Assembly (NCBI GenBank): GCA_045593645.1
Contig: JAZNWZ010000070.1
Coordinates: 1 to 9,065 of the forward strand
DNA: 9,065 nucleotides
DNA from: Fimenecus sp045593645
GTDB lineage: Bacteria; Bacillota; Clostridia; Oscillospirales; Acutalibacteraceae
Direction: 5' to 3'
Shown: positions 1 to 5,873 of the stretch, piece by piece
Position numbering within the stretch: the stretch's first letter is position 1
Layout: every line of letters starts with the position of its first letter
The notes under the pieces: model-generated
Seen by the model: the letters and a program-made list of their open reading frames with translations, nothing else
The model's database searches: none
What the model was told of the DNA's origin: nothing
Translations under genes and position numbers: made by a program

Positions 1-8
1 CCCATCCG

Positions 9-50
9 CTCCCTCTTAGAGGGAGCTGTCTGCGAAGCAGACTGAGGGAG
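9..50 (+). repeat. Palindromic interspersed repeat, copy A
   Basis: GC-rich element made of two adjacent hairpins. The first has arms CTCCCTC/GAGGGAG (9-15 and 19-25) around a 3-nt loop. The second has arms GTCTGC/GCAGAC (28-33 and 37-42) around a GAA loop. It closes with a further GAGGGAG (44-50) that could also pair with the first arm. No reading frame or terminator U-tract goes with it. The layout matches copy B at 71-118 in inverted orientation, so I read it as a short non-coding interspersed repeat of the REP/MITE kind, frequent in gut Clostridia as I recall. Function unknown. Confidence 0.75.
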
Positions 51-70
51 TAATATGTGTAATCGCAAAA

Positions 71-118
71 CTCCCTCCGTCAAAATCTTCGATTTTGCCA
101 CCTCCCTCAACGAGGGAG
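71..118 (-). repeat. Palindromic interspersed repeat, copy B (inverted)
   Basis: Read on the minus strand this has the same plan as copy A: CTCCCTC, 3-nt loop, GAGGGAG, then a second hairpin with a GAA loop (arms CAAAATC/GATTTTG, 81-87 and 91-97), then GGAGGGAG. The outer CTCCCTC/GAGGGAG blocks and the loop are conserved between copies, while the stem of the middle hairpin differs in sequence but stays complementary. That pattern suggests the structure matters more than the bases. The two copies face each other across a 20-nt AT-rich spacer. Confidence 0.75.
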
Positions 119-139
119 GGTAATAGGTTGTGTCTATGC

Positions 140-176
140 AAAGAGTTCGACAAACTCCAATTTGTCAAACTCTTTT
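140..176 (+). terminator. Probable intrinsic terminator of an upstream gene
   Basis: Arms 140-154 and 161-175 pair over 14 bp with one C-A mismatch (148/167) around a 6-nt loop CTCCAA. The right arm ends in TCTTTT and is followed by an AT-rich run. This would end transcription of a plus-strand gene left of the window and insulate the aro operon promoter 30 nt downstream. The GC content of the stem is low, so termination strength is uncertain, and the gene it would serve is not visible. Confidence 0.5.
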
Positions 177-204
177 AATTTGAATATTTTTTCCTTTTTT
201 TGTG

Positions 205-233
205 TTGACATTAGCGCTTTACTGTGCTAAAAT
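205..233 (+). promoter_or_regulatory. Promoter of the aromatic amino acid operon
   Basis: A perfect -35 box TTGACA (205-210) is followed by a 17-nt spacer and TAAAAT (228-233), one mismatch from TATAAT and preceded by an extended -10 TG (225-226). The expected transcription start is near 240-242, giving a leader RNA of about 300 nt before aroF. This is the only good promoter found upstream of the eight structural genes, which are otherwise closely spaced, so it probably drives the whole operon through the attenuator. Confidence 0.85.
211..230. promoter_or_regulatory. Candidate operator palindrome inside the promoter
   Basis: Inverted repeat TTAGCGC (211-217) and GTGCTAA (224-230), six of seven positions symmetric, separated by 6 nt. 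It fills the space between the -35 box and the first bases of the -10 box, where a bound repressor would block RNA polymerase. I cannot match it to a known regulator. Chance symmetry in AT-rich DNA is possible, so this is only a candidate. Confidence 0.3.
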
Positions 234-264
234 ACTTTACAATCAGCAAACAGAGGTAATATTT

Positions 265-351
265 ATGAGAACTCTTAATTACGCAGCTGAATACTTTTAC
301 TTTAGCTTTTTCTTTAGCAAGAAAAGGTTATGTTTCACTGCGGAAAAATAA
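265..351 (+). CDS. Tyr/Phe-rich leader peptide of the aro operon
   Basis: A 28-codon ORF with its own ribosome binding site (AGAGGT, 252-257, 7-8 nt before ATG) begins about 24 nt after the predicted transcription start. The peptide starts MRTLNYAAEYFYFSFFFSKK and ends at TAA 349-351. It holds Tyr at residues 6, 10 and 12 and Phe at 11, 13, 15, 16, 17 and 24: nine aromatic residues, seven of them in the eight-residue stretch 10-17 (broken only by Ser14), and no Trp. Such clustering just upstream of a terminator and of a Tyr/Phe biosynthetic operon is the hallmark of an attenuation leader peptide, in which ribosome stalling at control codons reports low charged tRNA. The peptide itself probably has no function once made. 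The coding role is inferred from codon content, RBS and RNA context; I did not recognise it as a named family. Confidence 0.87.
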   Translation: MRTLNYAAEYFYFSFFFSKKRLCFTAEK

Positions 352-392
352 AGATTGCTGAAATACTAGTAATTTTATTCCTACAGTGAAAC
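282..392 (+). promoter_or_regulatory. Attenuator: anti-antiterminator and antiterminator pairings
   Basis: Three RNA segments compete. Segment 1 (282-294, start of the control-codon run) pairs with segment 2 (332-342, last leader codons) over 11 bp with two single-base bulges (287 and 292). Segment 2 (GTTTCACTG, 332-340) also pairs perfectly over 9 bp with segment 3 (CAGTGAAAC, 384-392). Segment 3 is part of the left arm and loop of the terminator at 377-404. A ribosome stalled at the Tyr/Phe codons (292-315) would cover segment 1, free segment 2 to take segment 3, and allow read-through. A ribosome reaching the stop at 349 would cover segment 2 and let the terminator form. The pairings are seen directly; the mechanism follows from the known pheA, trp and his leaders of enteric bacteria. 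Confidence 0.85.
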
Positions 393-414
393 TACTGTAG
401 GAATTTTTTATTTT
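377..414 (+). terminator. Attenuator terminator before aroF
   Basis: A perfect 11-bp stem, ATTCCTACAGT (377-387) with ACTGTAGGAAT (394-404), encloses a 6-nt loop GAAACT and is followed by TTTTTTATTTT (404-414). It lies 26 nt past the leader-peptide stop and about 125 nt before aroF, with no upstream gene it could serve other than the leader ORF. The left arm overlaps the antiterminator segment 384-392, so formation is conditional. Confidence 0.92.
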
Positions 415-540
415 ATTTGATTCTTTTTCTGTTATACTTACTTGCTCTCAACTCGCAGTATCTATATACAGCTTCGTTTCGGCAAGATTGTCTAACGAAA
501 AAATAATTCAAATAGTTTTTTAGGAAAAGGAGTAAGAAAA
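415..540 (+). other. Distal leader between attenuator and aroF
   Basis: This 126-nt untranslated stretch holds no ORF with a ribosome binding site. It contains a possible weak hairpin (TTCGTT 473-478 with AACGAA 494-499) and, at its end, a strong ribosome binding site AAGGAG (527-532) 8 nt before the aroF ATG. A TGTTATACT string (430-438) resembles an extended -10 but has no -35 partner at proper spacing. I see no T-box or riboswitch core. Confidence 0.5.
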
Positions 541-1542
541 ATGGTAGTAATTCTTAAAAACGAGGTCGACCCTGCTAAAGTCGAAAACTTAACAAAATGG
601 TTGCACGAACAAAATCTTGTAATCAACGAGGTTGTAGGTCATTATCAAACAATTCTCGGTCTTATTGGTGATACAAGCCGAGTTGATATTGACTTAATTC
701 AAAGTCTTGACATTGTTGAAGATGTTAGACGAATTTCAGAGCCTTACAAATGTGCAAATAGAAAGTTCCATCCTGACGACACAGTAATTGATGTTGATGG
801 TTATACAATCGGTGGAGATGATTTTCAATTCTTCGCAGGACCTTGCTCAATCGAATCAAGAGAGCAAATTTTAAGCATTGCAAAAGATGTTAAAAAAGCA
901 GGTGCTAACTTCCTTCGTGGTGGTGCATTCAAGCCAAGAACATCACCTTACGCTTTCCAAGGTATGCGTGGCGAAGGACTTGAGCTTATGCTTGAGGCTA
1001 AAAAAGAAACAGGTATGCCAATCGTAACTGAAATTATGGATGCATCTCATATTCCACTTTTCGAAAATGTTGACATTATTCAGGTTGGTGCTCGTAATAT
1101 GCAAAACTTTGAGCTTTTAAAAGAGCTTGGTCATCTTGATAAGCCAATTTTCTTAAAGCGTGGTCTTTCAAGCACATTCCAAGAGCTTTTAATGAGCGCT
1201 GAATATATTATGGCAGGTGGTAACGAAAAGGTTATTCTTTGTGAGCGTGGTATTCGTACATTTGAAACTGCAACAAGAAATACTCTTGACTTGTCAGCAG
1301 TTCCAATGCTTAAAGAAAAATCACACTTGCCAGTTGTTATTGACCCATCTCACGCATCAGGTATTGCAAGATTTGTAAAACCTATGTCATTGGCTGCAGC
1401 AGCTTGTGGTGCAGATGGTCTTATGATTGAGGTCCACAACGACCCTGCAAAAGCACTTTGTGATGGTCCTCAAGCACTTACACCACCACAATTCACAGAT
1501 GTTGTTGAATCTGTAAACAAGGTATTGGCAGCAGTAAGATAA
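541..1542 (+). CDS. aroF: 3-deoxy-7-phosphoheptulonate (DAHP) synthase, type I-beta
   Basis: Condenses phosphoenolpyruvate and erythrose 4-phosphate to DAHP, the committed cytosolic step of the shikimate pathway. At 333 aa it has the two-part plan of Thermotoga-type enzymes: a ferredoxin-like/ACT-like regulatory domain at about residues 1-68, then a TIM-barrel catalytic domain. Visible motifs are AGPCSIES (99-106), GGAFKPRTSPYAFQG (127-141), GARNMQN (183-189), KRGLSST (206-212), DPSHASG (268-274) and CDGPQAL (307-313). Predicted metal ligands are Cys102, His271, Glu297 and Asp308. There is no fused chorismate mutase domain, unlike the Bacillus subtilis enzyme. In Thermotoga the N-terminal domain mediates Tyr/Phe feedback inhibition, so the same is inferred here. 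The start is fixed by a strong AAGGAG 8 nt upstream. It is the first structural gene after the attenuator, as befits the pathway's flux-controlling step. Confidence 0.96.
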   Translation: MVVILKNEVDPAKVENLTKWLHEQNLVINEVVGHYQTILGLIGDTSRVDIDLIQSLDIVEDVRRISEPYKCANRKFHPDDTVIDVDGYTIGGDDFQFFAGPCSIESREQILSIAKDVKKAGANFLRGGAFKPRTSPYAFQGMRGEGLELMLEAKKETGMPIVTEIMDASHIPLFENVDIIQVGARNMQNFELLKELGHLDKPIFLKRGLSSTFQELLMSAEYIMAGGNEKVILCERGIRTFETATRNTLDLSAVPMLKEKSHLPVVIDPSHASGIARFVKPMSLAAAACGADGLMIEVHNDPAKALCDGPQALTPPQFTDVVESVNKVLAAVR

Positions 1543-1573
1543 TAATTATTTAAGGTTAAAAGTAGGCGATAAA

Positions 1574-2407
1574 ATGTTAGTCGGAATAGTTGGCTTAGGA
1601 CTTATGGGTGGCTCTCTTGCTAAGGCAATCAGCTTTGGCACAGAGCATACTGTATGGGGTACAAACAGAAGTCCTGACCCTGTAAAAAAAGCGCTTGAAC
1701 TTGGTGCAATAGAAAAAGAATTGACTGCAGATGGACTTAAAGAGTGTGATTTAGTGATTGTTTCTCTTTATCCTGATGCCACTATTGAATATATCAAAAA
1801 TAATGCAAAGCTTTTCAAAAAAGGCTCTGTTATTATGGATGTTAGTGGCGTAAAGAGATATGTTTGTGATGCACTTGAGGATGTTGCAAAAGAAAATGGA
1901 TTTATCTTTATTGGTGCACACCCAATGGCAGGCTTCCACCAGTCAGGCTTTGATTATTCAAGTGAAAAAATGTTTAACAACTCTTCAATGATTCTTACTC
2001 CTTATGAATATACTCCAAAAGAGGCTGTTGAACTTATTAAAGAGCTTTTCTTGAAAATCGGCTTTACTAATATTCAGATGTCAACTCCCGATGAGCACGA
2101 TAAAATTATCGCCTTTACTTCACAGCTTGCACACGTTGTTTCCAATGCTTATGTTAAAAGTCCTGAAGCACTTGAGCATAAGGGATTCTCTGCAGGAAGC
2201 TATAAGGATTTAACAAGAGTTGCTTTTCTTAATGAAAATATGTGGTCAGAATTATTTCTTGAAAATCGTGATAATCTTATAAAAGAGATTGACTGCATAG
2301 TGAAAAATTTAGTACAATATAAAGAAGCATTAGAAAATAATGACAGAGAAAACTTGACCGACCTTTTGCGAGAAGGCAGAATTCTTAAAACAAAGATAGA
2401 CGGGTGA
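1574..2407 (+). CDS. tyrA: Prephenate dehydrogenase
   Basis: Oxidatively decarboxylates prephenate to 4-hydroxyphenylpyruvate, the Tyr branch (arogenate as substrate cannot be excluded). The 277-aa protein has an N-terminal Rossmann fold with GLGLMGGS (7-14), the DVSGVK segment (89-94), GAHPMAG (114-120) with the probable catalytic His116, and a helical C-terminal dimer domain with SQLAH (183-187). It ends without the C-terminal ACT domain of Bacillus TyrA and has no chorismate mutase domain, so it must rely on PheA for prephenate. The second beta strand ends in GTNRS (29-33), with no acidic residue at the usual NAD ribose-binding position, which hints at NADP use. The ribosome binding site is weak (TAGGCGAT, 1563-1570). 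It starts 31 nt after aroF and ends 4 nt before aroB. Confidence 0.94.
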   Translation: MLVGIVGLGLMGGSLAKAISFGTEHTVWGTNRSPDPVKKALELGAIEKELTADGLKECDLVIVSLYPDATIEYIKNNAKLFKKGSVIMDVSGVKRYVCDALEDVAKENGFIFIGAHPMAGFHQSGFDYSSEKMFNNSSMILTPYEYTPKEAVELIKELFLKIGFTNIQMSTPDEHDKIIAFTSQLAHVVSNAYVKSPEALEHKGFSAGSYKDLTRVAFLNENMWSELFLENRDNLIKEIDCIVKNLVQYKEALENNDRENLTDLLREGRILKTKIDG

Positions 2408-2411
2408 AAAA

Positions 2412-3467
2412 ATGGAAACTGTAAGAGTGTCAGCTTCAAGAGAATATGATGTTTTTATCGGCAGTGGCTTTTTAGACTCAGTTGGTGAAATGCTTTTGAA
2501 AATTAAAAAGCCTTGCAAAGCAGTAATAGTTTCTGACGATACAGTTTTTTCACTTTATGGTGAAAGAGTTGTTGCATCTTTAGAAAAAGCAGGCTATAAA
2601 ACTTGTTCTTTTGTTTTTCCACATGGTGAGACATCAAAAAGTCTTGAGCAGTTTGGCAAAATTCAAGAATTTTGCGCTGAAAAAGAGTTGACAAGAACAG
2701 ACCTTTTTGTAGCTCTTGGTGGTGGCGTAACAGGGGATTTAACAGGCTTTTCTGCATCTTGCTATCTTCGTGGTGTGGATTTTGTGCAAATTCCAACAAC
2801 AGTTTTGTCTATGGTGGATTCCTCTGTTGGTGGTAAAACTGCTGTTAACTTAATGGCAGGCAAAAATCTTTGTGGTACATTTTATCAACCACTTGCAGTT
2901 TTTGCCGACTGTGAAACATTAAAAACATTACCTGAAGAAACCTTTGCAGAGGGTTGTGCTGAAATCGTAAAATACGGTATGATTTTAGACGGTGAGTTTT
3001 TAACATATTTAAGTGAAAATAGCATTAAAGAAAACATTGAATATGTGATTAAGCGTTGTGTTGAGATAAAGCGAGATGTGGTAAATCACGACGAGTTTGA
3101 AAAAGGTGAGAGAAAGCTTCTCAACTTTGGACATACAATAGGACACGCTATTGAAAAATGTAGCGACTTTTCAATTTCTCACGGTAATGCAGTAGCAATA
3201 GGTATGGTTATTGCAACAAAAGGTGCTTTTAAGCTTGGACTCACTAACGAGGACTTTTCTTCTGTACTTTTGCCAATGCTTGTAAAAAATAAGCTTCCTA
3301 TTTCTTGCTCTTATTCAGCAGATGAGCTTTTAGAGGTAGCCTTGTCAGATAAAAAGAGAAGTCAGGATACAATTTCACTTATTGTGCCTGAAAAATACGG
3401 ACTTTGTAAAATAGAAAAGATTAGTATTGATAATTTAAAAGAATTCATTGAATTAGGACTGAAATAA
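2412..3467 (+). CDS. aroB: 3-dehydroquinate synthase
   Basis: Converts DAHP to 3-dehydroquinate with NAD and a divalent metal, pathway step two. The 351-aa length is normal for the family. Motifs are GGGVTGDLTGF (103-113) for NAD binding, the IPTTVLSMVDSSVGGKTAVN block (127-146), AEIVKYG (183-189), NFGHTIGHAIE (238-248) and SHGNAVAIGM (256-265). By comparison with the Aspergillus enzyme, the metal ligands are Glu184, His241 and His257, with His245 as an active-site histidine; the 16-residue spacing between the two ligand histidines agrees. It begins 4 nt after the tyrA stop, with GGGTGA (2402-2407) as a modest ribosome binding site overlapping the tyrA stop codon, so translation is probably coupled to tyrA. 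Confidence 0.96.
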   Translation: METVRVSASREYDVFIGSGFLDSVGEMLLKIKKPCKAVIVSDDTVFSLYGERVVASLEKAGYKTCSFVFPHGETSKSLEQFGKIQEFCAEKELTRTDLFVALGGGVTGDLTGFSASCYLRGVDFVQIPTTVLSMVDSSVGGKTAVNLMAGKNLCGTFYQPLAVFADCETLKTLPEETFAEGCAEIVKYGMILDGEFLTYLSENSIKENIEYVIKRCVEIKRDVVNHDEFEKGERKLLNFGHTIGHAIEKCSDFSISHGNAVAIGMVIATKGAFKLGLTNEDFSSVLLPMLVKNKLPISCSYSADELLEVALSDKKRSQDTISLIVPEKYGLCKIEKISIDNLKEFIELGLK

Positions 3468-3468
3468 A

Positions 3469-4743
3469 ATGGAAATGAGATGCACACCTGCAATTTTGTC
3501 AGGTAAAATTAAGGCAATTTCATCAAAGTCAGATGCTCACAGAGTGCTTATTTGTTCAGCACTCTCTGATGAGCCTACAAGAATTAACTGCAATGTTCTT
3601 TCAAAGGACATTACGGCTACTGTTGACTGCCTTAAAAATATGGGTGCAGATATTTCTATAAATGATGGTGTAATAGTTGTTGCACCTAATAGGTTTAACC
3701 AAAATGCAGAGCTTGACTGTGGAGAAAGTGGGTCAACTCTGCGTTTTTTACTTCCTGTAGTGTCTGCTTTGGGAATTGATTCTACAATAATCGGACACGG
3801 AAGACTTCCTGAAAGACCGTTGTCTCCGTTAAAAGAAGAAATGGAGAAAAAAGGCATAACCTTTGAAACAGGTAGTCAATTTCCATTACAATTAACAGGA
3901 AAGCTTGAAAGTGGTGAGTATGAGCTTTTGGGAAATGTAAGCTCACAGTTTATTAGTGGCTTGCTTTTTGCATTGCCATTGCTTGATGGGGATAGCGTTA
4001 TAAAGCTAATCCCACCTGTTGAGTCAAAATCATATTTGAATATAACGGTTTCTGTTCTTCGTAAATTTGGCATTGAAATCGAAGAAGCAGAGAATAAATA
4101 TATAATTAAAGGTAATCAAAAATATGTTTCTCCTAAAGAAATTACAGTTGATGGAGATTGGTCAAATTCATCATTCTTCCTTTGTGCAGGTGCAATTTCA
4201 AAGGATGGTGTAACGGTTACAGATTTAGATGTAAACTCACCACAAGGGGATAAGAGTATATTAAATGTGCTTAAAAGAATGGGCGCAGATGTTGAAATTA
4301 ATGGGACAGATATTACTGTTAAGAAGAATAGACTTATGGGCACAATGGTGAATGGTGCTGACATTCCTGATGCGGTGCCAATTATCAGCGTTATGGCATC
4401 TATGTGTGAAAAAGGTGTTACTCATATTGTAAACGCTTCTCGATTAAGACTTAAAGAGAGCGATAGAATTAAAACTACCTGCGATTTGCTTACAAAGGTT
4501 GGTGCAGCAGTTAGTGAAACTGATGATGGTCTTGTTATCTGGGGTGAAAACGATTTAATCGGTGGCAGAGTTGATGGTGCTAATGACCATAGAATTGTAA
4601 TGTCAGCAGCAATTTTAAGCTCACTTTGTGCTTTGCCGATTGATATTGTAGGAGCAGAAGCAGTTGAAAAATCATACCCACACTTTTTTGAAGATTTTAA
4701 CAGTTTAGGAGGAAAAGCAAATGTCATCAATGATGGGAAATAA
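3469..4743 (+). CDS. aroA: 3-phosphoshikimate 1-carboxyvinyltransferase (EPSP synthase)
   Basis: Transfers the enolpyruvyl group of PEP to shikimate 3-phosphate. The 424-aa protein has the expected two-domain length. Visible residues, with E. coli equivalents in brackets: SKSDAHR with Lys20, Ser21 and Arg25 (K22, S23, R27); SSQ 158-160 in the substrate-binding loop; IPDAVP with Asp301 (D313); LKESDR with Lys329, Glu330 and Arg333 (K340, E341, R344); DHR with His374 and Arg375 (H385, R386); and Lys401 in EKSYPHFF (K411). The glyphosate-region motif reads GESGSTLRF (85-93) instead of the E. coli GNAGTAMRP, with Ser89 and Phe93 at the T97 and P101 positions. It starts 1 nt after aroB with only a weak AGGA (3455-3458), which suggests translational coupling. 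Its 3' end overlaps aroC by 23 nt. Confidence 0.96.
   Translation: MEMRCTPAILSGKIKAISSKSDAHRVLICSALSDEPTRINCNVLSKDITATVDCLKNMGADISINDGVIVVAPNRFNQNAELDCGESGSTLRFLLPVVSALGIDSTIIGHGRLPERPLSPLKEEMEKKGITFETGSQFPLQLTGKLESGEYELLGNVSSQFISGLLFALPLLDGDSVIKLIPPVESKSYLNITVSVLRKFGIEIEEAENKYIIKGNQKYVSPKEITVDGDWSNSSFFLCAGAISKDGVTVTDLDVNSPQGDKSILNVLKRMGADVEINGTDITVKKNRLMGTMVNGADIPDAVPIISVMASMCEKGVTHIVNASRLRLKESDRIKTTCDLLTKVGAAVSETDDGLVIWGENDLIGGRVDGANDHRIVMSAAILSSLCALPIDIVGAEAVEKSYPHFFEDFNSLGGKANVINDGK
4707..4712 (+). promoter_or_regulatory. Ribosome binding site of aroC inside aroA
   Basis: A perfect AGGAGG lies 8 nt before the ATG at 4721, within the last codons of aroA. It decides the aroC start: the resulting N-terminus MSSMMGNKIK matches the usual MSS-x-x-GN opening of clostridial chorismate synthases and makes the two genes overlap by 23 nt. 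Confidence 0.85.
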
Positions 4744-5785
4744 AATTAAAATATCTGTTTTTGGTCAATCACATTCAAAAGGCATTGGAGTTGTAATTGA
4801 CGGACTTCCTGCAGGCAAAAAAATAGATATGGAAAAGGTTATGGCATTTATGGAGCGTCGTGCTCCTGGCAGAAATGCTTATTCAACTAAACGACGTGAG
4901 TCTGACACTCCTGAAATTTTGTCAGGACTTGTAAATGATACAACTTGTGGCGCTCCACTTTGTATGGTTATTTATAATCAAAATCAAAAATCAAGCGATT
5001 ACAATAATATAATGGATACACCAAGACCTTCTCATGCAGATTTTAGTGGGGCTATGAGATATAACGGCTTTAATGATGTTGCAGGTGGTGGCCATTTTTC
5101 AGGCAGACTTACTGCTCCACTTTGCTTTGCAGGTGCAGTTTGTATGCAAATTTTAGAGGATATGGGTGTAAATGTTCAAGCACATATTCTCTCTATTAAA
5201 GATGTTAAGGACGATAAGTTTAATCCAATAAACATTGAAAACCTTGAAATTGGCAAAAAAGAATTCCCGGTTATTAATGATGAAAAGGGAATTGAAATGA
5301 AAGCAGAAATTGAAAAAGCAAGACTTGATGCAGATTCTGTTGGTGGTGTAATCGAGTGTGCAGTAACAGGCGTTAAGGCAGGCTTTGGCGACCCAATGTT
5401 TGACGGAATCGAAAATCAACTTGCTAAAAACATTTTTGGTATTCCTGCTGTTAAGGGAATTGAATTCGGCAACGGATTTTTAGCAACAACTCTTTATGGC
5501 AGTGAGAATAACGACGATTTTTGTATAGTAGATGGTGAAATTAAAACCGCTACAAACAATAGTGGTGGCATAAATGGTGGAATATCAAATGGAATGCCTA
5601 TTCTTTTTGATGTTGCAATTAAACCAACACCATCAATTTATAAAAAGCAAAATAGTGTTAGCATTAGTGAAAAAACAGAAAAAGAATTGCAAATTGAAGG
5701 CAGACACGACCCTTGTATTGTCCCTCGTGCAGTACCGGTTGTTGAAGCAGTAACTGCAATTACAATGCTTGATATAATGCTTTAA
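4721..5785 (+). CDS. aroC: Chorismate synthase
   Basis: Eliminates phosphate from EPSP to give chorismate, with reduced FMN as cofactor. The 354-aa protein is full length. Visible blocks are FGQSHSKGIGVVIDGLPAG (14-32) with His17, RRAPGRNAYSTKRRESDTPE (46-65), RPSHADFSG (102-110), GGGHFSGRLTAPL (122-134), SGGINGGISNG (281-291) and GRHDPCIVPRAVPVVEA (327-343). Two motifs depart from the classical signature: FGQSHS in place of FGESHG, and GGHFSGRLTA in place of GRSSARETA. All other blocks are present, so this looks like a divergent but functional subfamily that I associate with Clostridia rather than a decayed gene. The start is fixed by the AGGAGG at 4707. An 88-nt repeat-bearing gap separates it from pheA, the largest gap between structural genes of the operon. 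Confidence 0.95.
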   Translation: MSSMMGNKIKISVFGQSHSKGIGVVIDGLPAGKKIDMEKVMAFMERRAPGRNAYSTKRRESDTPEILSGLVNDTTCGAPLCMVIYNQNQKSSDYNNIMDTPRPSHADFSGAMRYNGFNDVAGGGHFSGRLTAPLCFAGAVCMQILEDMGVNVQAHILSIKDVKDDKFNPINIENLEIGKKEFPVINDEKGIEMKAEIEKARLDADSVGGVIECAVTGVKAGFGDPMFDGIENQLAKNIFGIPAVKGIEFGNGFLATTLYGSENNDDFCIVDGEIKTATNNSGGINGGISNGMPILFDVAIKPTPSIYKKQNSVSISEKTEKELQIEGRHDPCIVPRAVPVVEAVTAITMLDIML

Positions 5786-5790
5786 TAAAT

Positions 5791-5844
5791 CGCGTAGTGG
5801 GTTAGTCCCACGCCTGCTTGTAGGGGCGATTCACGAATCGCCCG
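5791..5844 (+). repeat. Palindromic repeat between aroC and pheA
   Basis: GC-rich stretch unlike the flanking AT-rich DNA. It contains two hairpins: GTGGG/CCCAC (5797-5801 and 5807-5811) and GGGCGATT/AATCGCCC (5824-5831 and 5836-5843) with a 4-nt loop CACG. The string GTAGGGGCGATTCACGAATCG resembles an interspersed repeat that I recall as common in gut Clostridia. No U-tract follows, so it is not a good terminator. It may act as an RNA-stabilising or processing hairpin between the two halves of the operon, but that is inference. Confidence 0.65.
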
Positions 5845-5873
5845 AAATTCTCGAAAAATAATTAGGTGATATT

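Noticed and set aside
9..118. CRISPR array from the repeated CTCCCTC/GAGGGAG blocks
   Set aside because: The blocks are palindromic arms in inverted orientation, without regularly spaced direct repeats or unique spacers.
415..540. Secondary promoter with extended -10 TGTTATACT (430-438)
   Set aside because: No acceptable -35 at 16-18 nt upstream (410-415 reads ATTTTA); TTGATT at 417-422 is only 10 nt away. It is too weak to list as a promoter.
241..540. T-box or riboswitch in the aroF leader, as often found in Clostridia
   Set aside because: No AGGGTGGNACCGCG-like T-box core or recognisable riboswitch motif is present; the leader-peptide attenuator explains the terminator.
5791..5844. Intrinsic terminator splitting the operon after aroC
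   Set aside because: The hairpin is stable but lacks a following T-tract (CCCGAAATTCTCG), and no promoter is evident before pheA.
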